A DNA stretch of 64,000 nt from Bacteroidota bacterium (GCA_018333525.1 JAGXTF010000118.1:310001-374000), one strand, 5' to 3'; positions 28,462 to 37,564 are shown, counted from the first letter of the stretch. Made by a program: numbers and translations. The notes: generated by a model from the letters alone, not told the origin.

Positions 28462-29424
28462 TTGGTGCGGGTTACGGGCAGCGGAATGGGTTGTCCGGAT
28501 TGGCCTAAATGTTTTGGACTTTATTCTCCTCCCGGTTGTGAATGTCAACTGCCTCATAATTACCAGCAAATATTTTTGGAAAAACGCATCGCAAAAGCTG
28601 AGCGATTTGCAAAAATTCTGGATAAATTGGGAATGACAGAAAAAGCTAAGTTGATAAGGGAAGATGAAAAAATTTATGTACCCGAGGAATTTAATGTAGC
28701 CAAAGCCTGGACGGAATATATCAATCGCATTTTCGGTGTTATTTCCGGACTTCTGGCACTTGCATTTTTTGTGATGGCTTTTTTGGGGAGATTTTCAGCC
28801 AAAACAAAAATGTTTGCAACATTTGGCTTTTTAATGCTCGTTGGAAATGCCTGGTTGGGCAGTATCGTTGTTGCAACCAACCTGCTCCCGGGTATAGTTA
28901 CGCTGCATTTTTTACTCTCCTTTTTATGTGCATTTTTCTTTCTGCTTGCCATGCATTCCAATGCCCCATTTACCCGGGAAAATATGTCGAAAGGAGACCG
29001 TACTAAATGGATTTTTATGTTCGTGTTGGTAATGGCCGAAGTTTTTTTAGGTACGCTGGCACGTGAATCTGTTGAATACATGAAAACTGCTGGTGCACTC
29101 ACCGGTAAAGGTGGAATGCTCGATTACAACAACATGGGAATTAACTTCGCCATTCATCGTTTTTTGCCCGGCGCTATATTAATTTTGTCCCTTTATTTTG
29201 GAATAATGAGGCGCCGAGAAGGGAGAGGGATTTTAAATGACTTTAACATACTGGCCATCATGGTTCTTATTCAAATTTGTTTAGGGGCTATCAATATAGT
29301 GGTGGTACTTCCGGCCTATGCACAGGTTTTACATATACTCATAGGAAGTATAATGCCGGTTTATTGTTTTTATAAATGGTTACAATCCAATTCCGGAATT
29401 CTGCTTATTCCGTCCAAACCATGA
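28462..29424 (+). CDS. ctaA: Heme A synthase (COX15/CtaA family); true start probably upstream
   Basis: CtaA oxidises heme O to heme A in the membrane. The family signature LVRVTGSGMGCPDWPKCFG is at the start, followed by the Cys-containing loop PPGCEC, EYINRIFGVISG with a heme His region later (INFAIHRFLPGA, AQVLHILIGS). The first canonical start codon (TTG 28462) lies at the end of the first membrane helix. The same frame is open back to the coxA stop codon and encodes FKRTGFLACSSVLLLFFLGG, the expected helix. No ATG, GTG or TTG exists there, so an ATT/ATC start (28384-28401) or stop readthrough is likely. It overlaps ctaB by 4 nt. Confidence 0.93.
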   Translation: MVRVTGSGMGCPDWPKCFGLYSPPGCECQLPHNYQQIFLEKRIAKAERFAKILDKLGMTEKAKLIREDEKIYVPEEFNVAKAWTEYINRIFGVISGLLALAFFVMAFLGRFSAKTKMFATFGFLMLVGNAWLGSIVVATNLLPGIVTLHFLLSFLCAFFFLLAMHSNAPFTRENMSKGDRTKWIFMFVLVMAEVFLGTLARESVEYMKTAGALTGKGGMLDYNNMGINFAIHRFLPGAILILSLYFGIMRRREGRGILNDFNILAIMVLIQICLGAINIVVVLPAYAQVLHILIGSIMPVYCFYKWLQSNSGILLIPSKP

Positions 29425-30296
29425 AGCAGTTGATTAAAAACTACAGTCAGCTCGTAAAACTTCGGTTAACTGCCTCTGTTGTGGCTACTTCTGCATTCGG
29501 ATATATTTTAGGTTGTAAAATCAATAACAATGAGAATTGGACATTGGATTTTAGTTGGGTAGAATTTCTGGGTGTTTTTGTTGGCGGTCTCTTAATTGTA
29601 TTTTCTTCCAATGCATTGAATCAATTGGTAGAAATTGAAAATGATGGCAAAATGAGCCGTACTGCGCGAAGACCATTGGTAGAAGGCAGGATTTCAATAA
29701 AGGATGCAAGGGTATTTAGCATGTTAACCGGTTTGGCGGGAATCATTTTATTGGCGCTTACCACCACATTTACAGCTACTTTGCTCGGGTTTCTATCCCT
29801 GTTAATTTACGTATTTATTTATACGCCGATGAAACAGGTTAGTCCCTTTGCCGTTATGATTGGTGCCATTCCCGGAGCATTGCCCCCATTAATTGGATAT
29901 ACCGCCGTAATACCCTCCATTGACCAGCCTGGAATCATGTTGTTTTTACTGCAGTTTTTGTGGCAATTTCCGCATTTTTGGGCCATTGCGTGGTTGCTGC
30001 ACGATGATTACCAAAAAGCCGGATATTGGTTATTACCAAGTGGTGGCGGGCGAGATAAAAAGAGTGGTTTTCAAATTATGATTTACACGGTAATGCTATG
30101 TTTGGTAGCATTAATGCCGGTTTATTATAAAATCGCCGGAGTTAATGCGCTACTGGTGGTTATTCCGCTCAGTTTTTACTTTCTATTTAAATCCTGGAGA
30201 CTGTTTCAAACCCTGGAGATCAGGGAAGCCAAACAATTGCTCTACGCTTCATTGCTATATACACCATTGGTGTTTTTATCCTATATAATACTATGA
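29421..30296 (+). CDS. ctaB: Protoheme IX farnesyltransferase (heme O synthase)
   Basis: A 291-residue UbiA-superfamily membrane prenyltransferase that attaches farnesyl to protoheme, the step before CtaA. The first aspartate-containing motif NALNQLVEIENDGKMSRTARRPLVEGRIS and the later YTPMKQVSPFAVMIGAIPGALPPLIGY and LHDDYQKAGYWLLPS are characteristic. The start at ATG 29421 overlaps the ctaA stop (ATGA), and its own stop overlaps the next start the same way, so the operon is tightly coupled. Confidence 0.97.
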   Translation: MKQLIKNYSQLVKLRLTASVVATSAFGYILGCKINNNENWTLDFSWVEFLGVFVGGLLIVFSSNALNQLVEIENDGKMSRTARRPLVEGRISIKDARVFSMLTGLAGIILLALTTTFTATLLGFLSLLIYVFIYTPMKQVSPFAVMIGAIPGALPPLIGYTAVIPSIDQPGIMLFLLQFLWQFPHFWAIAWLLHDDYQKAGYWLLPSGGGRDKKSGFQIMIYTVMLCLVALMPVYYKIAGVNALLVVIPLSFYFLFKSWRLFQTLEIREAKQLLYASLLYTPLVFLSYIIL

Positions 30297-30901
30297 CCAT
30301 GCCAGCCGCCTTAAAAACCAGAGAACCGAAAGAACAATATAAAATTGCACCTGCCAAATTCAACATTTGGCTGCTGATGGTTGCAAGCTGTATGCTCTTT
30401 GCAGCATTTGTAAGCGCCTATATTGTACACAAGCCGGATAATGAAGCAAAATCCATTTGGACCAAATTTGAACTCCCTGTATTTTTTACTTATTCAGCAA
30501 TAGTTGCTGCTATTAGCAGCATTACAATTTACCTGGCCTGGAAAGCCGCGAAACGGGATGAAATTAAAATCAACCGGTTGTTTTTAGCAACCAGCCTGTT
30601 TTTGGGTTTTGTATTTTGCCTTTTACAATATCTGGGATGGAAATCTATGATCGATGCCGGATTGCCATTTGTAAATGCAAAACCGCAGGATATTTCTGCA
30701 TCGTATGTGTGGGTAATTACTGCCATTCACCTGGTTCACGTTTTAGGCGGAATCATACTGCTGGCGGTAACTCTGGCGCGTTCTTTTGCATACAGGGTGC
30801 ACAAAAAATCCATGACGCTAATGTCTGTTACCCACACCTATTGGCATTTTGTTGGCTTGCTATGGATTTATTTGTTTTTATTCCTTTATTTCGCACGGTA
30901 A
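30293..30901 (+). CDS. Cytochrome c oxidase subunit III-like protein
   Basis: A 202-residue five-helix membrane protein of the heme-copper oxidase subunit III family (AKFNIWLLMVASCMLFAAFVSAYIV at the start; YVWVITAIHLVHVLGGIILL and THTYWHFVGLLWIYLFLFLYF at the end). It is shorter than the next gene product, which belongs to the same family; two subunit III genes in a row are common in Bacteroidota oxidase operons. It begins in the ATGA overlap with ctaB. Confidence 0.92.
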   Translation: MTMPAALKTREPKEQYKIAPAKFNIWLLMVASCMLFAAFVSAYIVHKPDNEAKSIWTKFELPVFFTYSAIVAAISSITIYLAWKAAKRDEIKINRLFLATSLFLGFVFCLLQYLGWKSMIDAGLPFVNAKPQDISASYVWVITAIHLVHVLGGIILLAVTLARSFAYRVHKKSMTLMSVTHTYWHFVGLLWIYLFLFLYFAR

Positions 30902-30913
30902 TTTAAATAGCCA

Positions 30914-31681
30914 ATGGCAGACCATCAATCAGAAGCAATATTTGAAAAACAACCGGTTTGGGCCGGGGGCCGCTCACCTTTTAACGTGAGTTACGGCAAA
31001 CTCATGATGTGGTTGTTGTTACTTTCAGATGCATTTACATTTTCGAGCCTTTTGGTTCAATATGGAGCACAAAGATTTAGCAACGTAGAAAATCCTGTGG
31101 TTACCCGTTGGCCGGAACCAGCAGCAATTTTCAACCATTTTCCGGGTTTACACGGGCTTCATCTACCATTGCTATTCGTGAGTTTGATGACCTTCATCCT
31201 GATTTTTAGCTCAGTTACTATGGTACTGGCGGTGGAAGCAGGTCATAGAAAGCACAAAAAAGATGTAGTGAAATTTATGATCTACACCGTAATTGGTGGA
31301 ATTGCTTTTCTAAGTTGCCAGGCCTGGGAATGGAGCGTATTTATCAGTGAAGGCGCAACTCTGCATGGCAATACATTTGGTATTACTGCGGTTGGCCAGG
31401 AAGAATTTCACAAACTAAAATTTGGCGACCATTTTGAATGGAAAGACGAATGGAGAACCCATGGCCCGGTTCCATTTGCCGCACTTTTCTTTATTGTAAC
31501 AGGATTTCACGGTTTCCACGTATTTACCGGAGTTGTAGCCAATATTGTAATTACCATTATGGCTGCCAGAGGAGTTTTTGAAAGAAGAGGCCATTATGAA
31601 ATGATTGAAAAGACCGGTCTTTACTGGCACTTTGTAGATCTTGTATGGGTGTTCGTATTTACTTTCTTTTACCTGATCTAA
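30914..31681 (+). CDS. Cytochrome c oxidase subunit III
   Basis: A 255-residue membrane protein with subunit III features: KLMMWLLLLSDAFTFSSLLVQYGA, CQAWEWSVFISEGATLHGNTFG and the C-terminal FFIVTGFHGFHVFTGV...EKTGLYWHFVDLVWVFVFTFFYL, in which the conserved His and Glu residues occur. An extra loop (EEFHKLKFGDHFEWKDEW) follows the second motif. Subunit III stabilises the oxidase core and proton uptake. It sits 12 nt after the shorter subunit III gene. Confidence 0.96.
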   Translation: MADHQSEAIFEKQPVWAGGRSPFNVSYGKLMMWLLLLSDAFTFSSLLVQYGAQRFSNVENPVVTRWPEPAAIFNHFPGLHGLHLPLLFVSLMTFILIFSSVTMVLAVEAGHRKHKKDVVKFMIYTVIGGIAFLSCQAWEWSVFISEGATLHGNTFGITAVGQEEFHKLKFGDHFEWKDEWRTHGPVPFAALFFIVTGFHGFHVFTGVVANIVITIMAARGVFERRGHYEMIEKTGLYWHFVDLVWVFVFTFFYLI

Positions 31682-31693
31682 TAGAAAATATTC

Positions 31694-32032
31694 ATGGAGT
31701 TTTATAATAAACCAGGCGATTACGACGCAATCAACTATGTACCGCATACCGAAAGTCACGGGACCAAAGAACTGTGGAGAGTATTCCTGATTCTTTTGGG
31801 AATTACCATTTTCGATTTTGCGATTTATTTTGCGCTCGATCCAACAGGCTGGAGAAATGCAATTTTCATTTTCTTCGGCTTGGTAAAAGCGTATTTTATT
31901 GTTGGTGCTTTTATGCACATGAAGAATGAAAGAATTACTCTGGCTTTGGTAATTCTGGTGCCCATAGTATTTATTATAGGCTTGATTTTGGGATTGCTGT
32001 ATGAAGGCCACGCCCTTACCATGACCAAATAA
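31694..32032 (+). CDS. Cytochrome c oxidase subunit IV (prokaryotic type)
   Basis: A 112-residue protein with three hydrophobic helices. The motif FGLVKAYFIVGAFMHMKNERITL is typical of the caa3-type subunit IV family (COX4_pro). It is a small accessory subunit thought to help assembly. Spacing to both neighbours is under 15 nt. Confidence 0.9.
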   Translation: MEFYNKPGDYDAINYVPHTESHGTKELWRVFLILLGITIFDFAIYFALDPTGWRNAIFIFFGLVKAYFIVGAFMHMKNERITLALVILVPIVFIIGLILGLLYEGHALTMTK

Positions 32033-32034
32033 TT

Positions 32035-32736
32035 ATGGCATCTGCCAAAAAAACAATCAAGGTTATCGCAATTATAGCCCTGATCGTAGTTCCTGTTACT
32101 CTTATTTATTTCCTTGCTACTGCCAAATGGGTGCATGAGCCTTTACCATATTTAGGTAATAGCGTTAAAGATGCATCAGGAAAAGAAATACACCATAGTG
32201 TTGAAGATATTCATTTGTGGAACCAATTTGGCAAAAAGGTAACACTGGATTCTTTGAAAAATAAAATCATTGTAGCCAATATCTTTTTTGCTTCCTGCCC
32301 CGATGTCTGTCCTGAAATGAACAAACAAGTTCAGGTAATTGCGGAAAAATATTCCGAGTTCCCTAATGTGGCTTTTTTATCGGTTTCCATTGACCCTGAA
32401 AGAGATTCTGTTAAAGCGCTCTATGCTTATTCCCGCAAATACAATCCAAAAATAAAAAACTGGTGGTTTTGTACCGGAAATAAATCGGAAATTTATGATT
32501 GGGTATTAAACGATATTCTTCTCGCAAATGAATTGAGAGGAGAGAATTTTATTCATGACGATAAAGTGGTGATTATAGATAAGCAAAGGCATATACGCAG
32601 CATTTTAGCCACCAGGCCACCGGAGGACACGCCGGACAATCGGCGGAATTCAGTAAAACTAGGGTTGATTAAGAACATCAACGATGATATAGATAATTTG
32701 CTATATGAATACAGACAGCAAGAGCTGGATAAGTGA
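32035..32736 (+). CDS. SCO family copper chaperone
   Basis: A 233-residue membrane-anchored thioredoxin-fold protein that delivers copper to, or reduces, the CuA site of subunit II. An N-terminal anchor helix (IKVIAIIALIVVPVTLIYFLATA) precedes the domain. The copper-binding CxxxC is in FASCPDVCPEMN and the third ligand His in FIHDDKVVIID. Its end overlaps the DUF420 gene by 32 nt. Position in the oxidase operon fits CuA assembly. Confidence 0.95.
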   Translation: MASAKKTIKVIAIIALIVVPVTLIYFLATAKWVHEPLPYLGNSVKDASGKEIHHSVEDIHLWNQFGKKVTLDSLKNKIIVANIFFASCPDVCPEMNKQVQVIAEKYSEFPNVAFLSVSIDPERDSVKALYAYSRKYNPKIKNWWFCTGNKSEIYDWVLNDILLANELRGENFIHDDKVVIIDKQRHIRSILATRPPEDTPDNRRNSVKLGLIKNINDDIDNLLYEYRQQELDK

Positions 32737-33259
32737 TAAGAGTTTTTTTTGGCTGGTGCTTGGTGTTTCCCTCGCAGTGCCGGCAGTAGTAGTTACCCTT
32801 CGTTTTTTACCAGACAATTTAAGACCAAATGCTTTGTTTGCCATGCACCTGCCGAAGGTGAACGCCATATTGAATTCTGCCGTTTCGGTTCTGTTGCTCT
32901 CCGGCTATATCGCCATTCGTTTTCAGAAAAAAAGACAAATACATAAAATCCTGATGCTCTCGGCTTTCCTGTTTTCAGCCATGTTTTTAGTGAGCTATGT
33001 AATATACCATATGGTAATGCCAAGTACTCCATATTGCGGTGAAGGATGGATGAGGTATGTATATTTTTTTATTTTAATATCCCATATTCTGTTGGCTGCG
33101 ATCATCCTTCCATTGGTGTTGTATACCATTTACTTCAGTACATCCGGTAATTATAGCCGGCATAAAAAGATAGCCCGGTGGACTTTTCCGATTTGGCTCT
33201 ATGTTTCTATTACCGGAGTTGCAGTTTATTTATTAATTTCGCCCTGTTATTCCCTGTAA
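32705..33259 (+). CDS. DUF420 membrane protein
   Basis: A 184-residue protein with about five helices of the DUF420 family, regularly found beside SCO and cytochrome oxidase genes. Family-like segments are ALFAMHLPKVNAILNSAVSVLLLSGY, LVSYVIYHMV and the C-terminal RKIARW-type loop HKKIARWTFPIWLYVSITGV. Conserved histidines suggest a role with copper or heme, but none is proven. The ATG at 32705 lies inside the SCO gene. Confidence 0.9.
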   Translation: MNTDSKSWISDKSFFWLVLGVSLAVPAVVVTLRFLPDNLRPNALFAMHLPKVNAILNSAVSVLLLSGYIAIRFQKKRQIHKILMLSAFLFSAMFLVSYVIYHMVMPSTPYCGEGWMRYVYFFILISHILLAAIILPLVLYTIYFSTSGNYSRHKKIARWTFPIWLYVSITGVAVYLLISPCYSL

Positions 33260-33261
33260 CC

Positions 33262-33480
33262 ATGAAAAAGTGGATTTTAATGTGTTTTGTTGCTATTACT
33301 GCGGTTTCTGTAGCAGCACAATGCCCTATGTGTAAAACCGCATTGGAAAGCGGAAGGAATAAGACTAAAAACACAGTCGGTAATGGTATCAATTCAGGAA
33401 TTTTATTCCTGCTTACTGCACCTTATGTAATGATTGGCGCTGTTGGTTTCGTGTGGTATAAAAACCGCATGAAAAAATGA
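33262..33480 (+). CDS. Small exported CxxC protein of the oxidase operon
   Basis: A 72-residue peptide: signal or helix KKWILMCFVAITAVSVAAQ, then CPMCKTALESGRNK, then a single membrane helix and a basic tail. ATG 33262 is chosen because the upstream frame only overlaps DUF420. The CPMC motif beside a membrane helix suggests metal or thiol chemistry during oxidase assembly, but this is inference. It overlaps the DUF983 gene by 4 nt. Confidence 0.8.
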   Translation: MKKWILMCFVAITAVSVAAQCPMCKTALESGRNKTKNTVGNGINSGILFLLTAPYVMIGAVGFVWYKNRMKK

Positions 33481-33866
33481 CGGAATTTAGCCATCCAAGG
33501 CCGAAACTTATCAGTTTTTTTATGTGCAATTGCCCAAGGTGTGGTGCAGATAAGGTTTTTAGATATTCCCCCATTAATCTTAAGCATTTTACCGATACAA
33601 AAGATTCATGTAAAAATTGCGGACTCGACTACAACCCTGAACCCGGTTTTTTTTTCGGAGCCATGTATTGGAGTTATGCTATTTTAGTTGCAATGATTGT
33701 AACACTCAGTATCGTTTTTAATGTCATGGATATTTTTGATTATGCTATTTATGCAATTCCAGTTTTTATTATCATTCTTCTCCCATTTATTTTCAGATAT
33801 AGCCGCATGTTAATGTTGTATGTGGTGTATCCTGTGATGTATAAAGGGAAATTCGACAAAGAATAA
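33477..33866 (+). CDS. DUF983 zinc-ribbon membrane protein
   Basis: A 129-residue protein of the DUF983 family. A zinc ribbon with two CxxC pairs (CNCPRCGADK and SCKNCGLDYNPEPGFFFGAMYW) precedes two membrane helices. DUF983 genes often follow oxidase assembly genes; the function is unknown. It is the last gene of the oxidase operon. Confidence 0.9.
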   Translation: MTEFSHPRPKLISFFMCNCPRCGADKVFRYSPINLKHFTDTKDSCKNCGLDYNPEPGFFFGAMYWSYAILVAMIVTLSIVFNVMDIFDYAIYAIPVFIIILLPFIFRYSRMLMLYVVYPVMYKGKFDKE

Positions 33867-33999
33867 GAACGGTTACTACAGCATTGCAGGATGATGCATT
33901 TTTCTTTTCCTGCTGATGATTCATTCCCTTCAAATTTTTTAAGATAAAATTCAGGGTATATTTTAATTTTAGATAAAAGCCGGAGTCCACCGTATTTTC

Positions 34000-34007
34000 T
34001 ATATTTG
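34000..34007 (+). promoter_or_regulatory. -7 promoter element of the first RDD gene
   Basis: TATATTTG, a perfect TAnnTTTG match, ends 6 nt before ATG 34014, which implies an almost leaderless transcript. Confidence 0.55.
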
Positions 34008-34013
34008 TTATTT

Positions 34014-34499
34014 ATGGAAGACTTCAGCATTCTTGAATCTGCACCCGAGGCACAAATGAGTTACCACCAACACCTGGCCGGTAATGGGTCGAGATTCGCT
34101 AATTTTATTGTAGATCGCATTGCCTTTGTCGGGTTTGTCTTTTTAATCGGACTGGCCTCCGGAGTATTGGGAATTGGCGGTTTTTGGGTTCAATTAGAAA
34201 ATAACAGATTGCTCGATATTGTTTTCTCTATGATTCTGTATGCCATTTTTATGTTTTTACAGGAAAGTATTTTTAAAACCAGCCTGGGAAAATTAATCAC
34301 AGGCACAAAAATCATCAGTGTAAACGATCACCCATTAACAACCGGACAGATTCTGGCGAGGAGTTTTTCCAGAATTATTCCTTTCGAACCATTTTCTTTT
34401 CTTGGTTCTTCTGTGGGGTGGCACGACAAAATCAGCGAAACCAGAGTAGTAAGGAAGTCTTTTTTACCCGCATTTGCATCGGAATGGGGCCCCATTTAA
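34014..34499 (+). CDS. RDD family membrane protein (copy 1)
   Basis: A 161-residue protein with an RDD domain: the first helix contains the Arg/Asp/Asp-type segment GNGSRFANFIVDRIAFVGFVFL, and the second half has KTSLGKLITGTKIISVNDHPLTTGQILARSFSRIIPFEPFSFLG. It begins MEDFSILES, almost as its tandem neighbour does. RDD proteins are poorly understood; some may be transporters. ATG 34014 follows the -7 element directly. Confidence 0.88.
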   Translation: MEDFSILESAPEAQMSYHQHLAGNGSRFANFIVDRIAFVGFVFLIGLASGVLGIGGFWVQLENNRLLDIVFSMILYAIFMFLQESIFKTSLGKLITGTKIISVNDHPLTTGQILARSFSRIIPFEPFSFLGSSVGWHDKISETRVVRKSFLPAFASEWGPI

Positions 34500-34553
34500 G
34501 TCTATTTTCTAAACGCATTCCCTGATTTTAGAATTTAGCTTAATCTGATTTAA

Positions 34554-34561
34554 TATATTTG
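34554..34561 (+). promoter_or_regulatory. -7 promoter element of the second RDD gene
   Basis: TATATTTG again ends 6 nt before the ATG (34568), the same arrangement as in copy 1. Confidence 0.55.
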
Positions 34562-34567
34562 TCCATT

Positions 34568-35053
34568 ATGGAAGATTTCAGCATATTGGAAACCAATCCA
34601 ACACAAAGAATGGATTATGAAAGCCATCTGGCGGGAAATGGATTGCGTATTGCCAATTCCATTATAGATTCTGTTGCATTCTATACAATCATAGTTATCA
34701 TTTTTGCCATTATTGGATTAACCGACCCGGATAGTTTGCAAAACATAGATACGGATAGCTTCATGATCAATGTATATGCAATTCTTGGATTTGTTTTTTA
34801 CTACTTTATACAGGAACTCATTTTCAAGAAAACCTTTGGTAAAATGATTACCGGGACCAAAGTGATTAGCATCAAAGGTGAGCCACTTACGGTGGGTCAG
34901 ATTCTGGGAAGAACATTTGCCCGATTGATTCCTTTCGAAGCATTTTCTTTTTTGGGGGGTTCACCCGGATGGCACGATACCATGAGTAAAACCAGGGTGG
35001 TAAAAAAATCCTTTTTACCTGAATTTGCAGAAGACAACATGTTTGGATCATAA
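34568..35053 (+). CDS. RDD family membrane protein (copy 2)
   Basis: A 161-residue paralogue of the preceding gene with the same length, start (MEDFSILET) and end (GWHDTMSKTRVVKKSFLPEFA). It has LAGNGLRIANSIIDSVAFYTI, then KKTFGKMITGTKVISIKGEPLTVGQILGRTFARLIPFEAFSFLGG. Tandem duplication is clear; each copy has its own promoter. A strong terminator follows. Confidence 0.88.
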   Translation: MEDFSILETNPTQRMDYESHLAGNGLRIANSIIDSVAFYTIIVIIFAIIGLTDPDSLQNIDTDSFMINVYAILGFVFYYFIQELIFKKTFGKMITGTKVISIKGEPLTVGQILGRTFARLIPFEAFSFLGGSPGWHDTMSKTRVVKKSFLPEFAEDNMFGS

Positions 35054-35078
35054 AAAAAGGGGATTTAATCCCCTTTTT
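35054..35078. terminator. Bidirectional intrinsic terminator
   Basis: AAAAAGGGGAT-TTA-ATCCCCTTTTT lies between the convergent RDD copy 2 and recA genes, with A- and T-runs on either side of the stem. Confidence 0.88.
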
Positions 35079-35097
35079 CATTTTCTTCATTTTTAAC

Positions 35098-36141
35098 TTA
35101 TTCGGCAGCTTCGCCCGCTTCTCCGGGTTGAACAGCAAGTACCTCTGCACCTGTTGCTGTTTTTGCACGAATTTTATTTTCAATTTCAACCAACATTTCA
35201 GGATTGTCTTCCAGCAATTCTTTTACTGAATCCCTGCCTTGTCCGAGTTTGGTTCCTTCATAGCTAAACCAGGAACCGCTTTTTTGTACCACCCCTGCTT
35301 CCACTGCAATATCCAGTACCTCACCAACACGACTAATCCCTTTTCCATACATGATATCGAACTCTACAACGCGGAATGGAGGTGCAACCTTGTTTTTTGC
35401 AACTTTCACCTTTGTTCTGTTTCCAATAATATCATCGGCATCTTTTATTTGACCAATACGGCGAATATCCAAACGAATGGAGGCATAGAATTTTAAAGCA
35501 TTTCCACCGGTAGTTGTTTCCGGGTTTCCGAACATCACACCGATTTTTTCGCGCAGCTGGTTGATGAAAATTGCCACACAACCGGTTTTGGAAATGGTTC
35601 CGGTAAGTTTTCTCAAAGCCTGACTCATTAAACGTGCCTGCAGGCCCATTTTGCTGTCCCCCATATCGCCTTCAATTTCCGCTCTGGGTACCAGGGCTGC
35701 TACAGAATCAATTACCAATACATCAATCGCACCGGAACGAATCAGGTTATCGGCAATCTCCAAAGCCTGTTCTCCGTCATCGGGTTGCGAAATCAGAAGG
35801 TTGCTGGTATCAATACCCAACCTTTCGGCATAAAACTTATCAAAAGCGTGTTCTGCATCTATAAAAGCACAGATACCGCCTTTTTTCTGGGCTTGTGCAA
35901 TGGTATGTAAAGCAATGGTTGTTTTACCACTGCTTTCAGGGCCATAGATCTCAATAATTCTCCCTTTGGGAAATCCTCCAACACCCAGGGCCAGATCCAG
36001 CCCGAATGAACCGGTTGAAATCACCTCCACATTCACCGAACGGTTGTCGTCCATCTTCATCACCACGCCTTTACCATAAGTCTTTTCAAGCCTTTCAATG
36101 GTCTGCTTCAGTGCTTTCATTTTTTCGTTTTGTTCGCTCAT
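35098..36141 (-). CDS. recA: Recombinase A
   Basis: RecA forms ATP-dependent filaments on single-stranded DNA for homologous recombination and SOS induction. The 347-residue protein has Walker [14 protein letters not shown] near residue 67, [22 protein letters not shown], the loop region [30 protein letters not shown], and a short acidic C-terminus. It is divergent from radC, another DNA-related gene. Confidence 0.99.
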   Translation of the reverse strand: MSEQNEKMKALKQTIERLEKTYGKGVVMKMDDNRSVNVEVISTGSFGLDLALGVGGFPKGRIIEIYGPESSGKTTIALHTIAQAQKKGGICAFIDAEHAFDKFYAERLGIDTSNLLISQPDDGEQALEIADNLIRSGAIDVLVIDSVAALVPRAEIEGDMGDSKMGLQARLMSQALRKLTGTISKTGCVAIFINQLREKIGVMFGNPETTTGGNALKFYASIRLDIRRIGQIKDADDIIGNRTKVKVAKNKVAPPFRVVEFDIMYGKGISRVGEVLDIAVEAGVVQKSGSWFSYEGTKLGQGRDSVKELLEDNPEMLVEIENKIRAKTATGAEVLAVQPGEAGEAAE

Positions 36142-36189
36142 AACTCTAAATATTTCTGGTTAAACTTTAATTTTTTCCTGTTTTGGTAC

Positions 36190-36222
36190 TTGCAAATAAA
36201 AAGGAAATGTTTAATAAATTTG
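36190..36222 (+). promoter_or_regulatory. Probable radC promoter
   Basis: TTG (36190-36192) and a perfect TAAATTTG (36215-36222), 22 nt apart, precede the radC ATG by 29 nt in the recA-radC divergent gap. Confidence 0.5.
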
Positions 36223-36251
36223 CAAGCTGTTGATAATTATATTAACAAAAC

Positions 36252-36965
36252 ATGGAAGGGTATAGACCAATAACACAATGGAATGAGGATGACAGACCGA
36301 GGGAAAAGCTCATCCACAAAGGGAGAACAGCGCTTTCTGATGCAGAGCTGCTGGCCATATTAATGGGCACAGGCTCCAGGCATCATGATGAAAATGGCAA
36401 TTTGGTTAACAAATCTGCCGTAGACCTGGGCAAAGATTTGATGCATCTGGTACAGAACAATTTGCAAAACCTGGCCAGAATGAGTGTTTCGGAATTAAAG
36501 CAACTTCAGGGTATAGGCGAAGCTAAAGCACTTTCCATAATAGCAGCAATGGAACTAGGCTCCCGCAGGAAACTGGTGAAGGAAGAAAAGAGCAAAGTTT
36601 CCTGCAGTCGAGATGCCTATGAAATTCTGGCACCCAGACTGGAGGATTTGAACGTGGAACAGTTTTGGGTCATTCTGCTGAACCGGGCCAATATGGTAAT
36701 ACGTACCGTAAAATTGAGCGAAGGTGGAATAACCGGTACCGTAATTGACGCCGGCCCTCTCTTTAAATTGGCTTTGCTGGAAAATGCAAAAGGGATCATT
36801 CTTTGCCACAACCACCCAAGTGGCAGCAACAAACCAAGTGATGCAGATATAAGCATCACCAAAAGATTGAAAGGGGCAGGTGCACTTTTGGAAATTCAAA
36901 TTCTCGATCACCTCATTATTACAGCAACCGGATATTACAGTATGGGGGATGAAGGTATTTTATAG
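36252..36965 (+). CDS. radC: RadC family JAMM/MPN+ protein
   Basis: A 237-residue RadC-type protein. N-terminal helix-hairpin-helix-like residues (LKQLQGIGEAKALSIIAAMELG) are followed by the JAMM metalloprotease-type motif ILCHNHPSGSNKPSDADISITKRL with the metal-binding HxH...D pattern. Despite the name, no proven DNA repair role exists for the family. The following small gene starts 14 nt later and may be cotranscribed. Confidence 0.95.
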   Translation: MEGYRPITQWNEDDRPREKLIHKGRTALSDAELLAILMGTGSRHHDENGNLVNKSAVDLGKDLMHLVQNNLQNLARMSVSELKQLQGIGEAKALSIIAAMELGSRRKLVKEEKSKVSCSRDAYEILAPRLEDLNVEQFWVILLNRANMVIRTVKLSEGGITGTVIDAGPLFKLALLENAKGIILCHNHPSGSNKPSDADISITKRLKGAGALLEIQILDHLIITATGYYSMGDEGIL

Positions 36966-36979
36966 GTAGATTTACACAT

Positions 36980-37468
36980 ATGAGAAATTCCTGGAAGCTT
37001 GTTGCCGGGTTATGCATTCTTGCATTTCCAAATTTCACCTGCAAAAAGCTGTTTCATAAAGAATGCAGAAATAATGCTGAACTTTTAAATGGAATTATCA
37101 TTGATCGATTAAATCAGGATTGCCTTTTTTCTCTGAATACCCAAAAGGAAGATATTATTGCAACTCAGGCACATTGGGACAGCCTCTGGCAAAATCCCAA
37201 ATTTCCCTTGCAGGCAGATTGCCAGCCACAGGTAATTGATTTTGAAAAGGAAAGTATATTGATATTTAAAACGGTAAGCGGGGAAGGGGATGTTTTGGTA
37301 TTGGATGTTTCAAAGGATGACCAAAATCACAAGTACATTTTTTCCATAGAAGAGGTGAATTGCAGCAATAAAATTATCCATCATAAAGTTGCGATAGGCA
37401 GCGAAAATGCAGTTAGGGTGCCAAAAATCCCGAATGGATGGACAGTGGAATTTCGGGAAGAGGATTGA
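36980..37468 (+). CDS. Hypothetical exported protein, likely lipoprotein
   Basis: A 162-residue protein. The N-terminus RNSWKLVAGLCILAFPNFTC ends in a lipobox-like Cys followed by KKLFHKEC. The mature domain holds DSLWQNPKFPLQ and IDFEKESILIFKTVSGEGDVLVLDV, and resembles small PrcB-like domain proteins of Bacteroidota only weakly. It is probably transcribed with radC. I do not recognise a family with confidence. Confidence 0.65.
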   Translation: MRNSWKLVAGLCILAFPNFTCKKLFHKECRNNAELLNGIIIDRLNQDCLFSLNTQKEDIIATQAHWDSLWQNPKFPLQADCQPQVIDFEKESILIFKTVSGEGDVLVLDVSKDDQNHKYIFSIEEVNCSNKIIHHKVAIGSENAVRVPKIPNGWTVEFREED

Positions 37469-37545
37469 TTTTCCTTTCAACAGAGGTATTTAATTTCCTG
37501 ATAAAAAGCATTCGGTTTCACCTATAATTCTTGAGGTTAAATCGC

Positions 37546-37553
37546 TAATTTTG
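37546..37553 (+). promoter_or_regulatory. -7 promoter element of gcvP
   Basis: TAATTTTG matches TAnnTTTG and ends 11 nt before the gcvP ATG at 37565. Confidence 0.5.
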
Positions 37554-37564
37554 CGAACCTTTTT

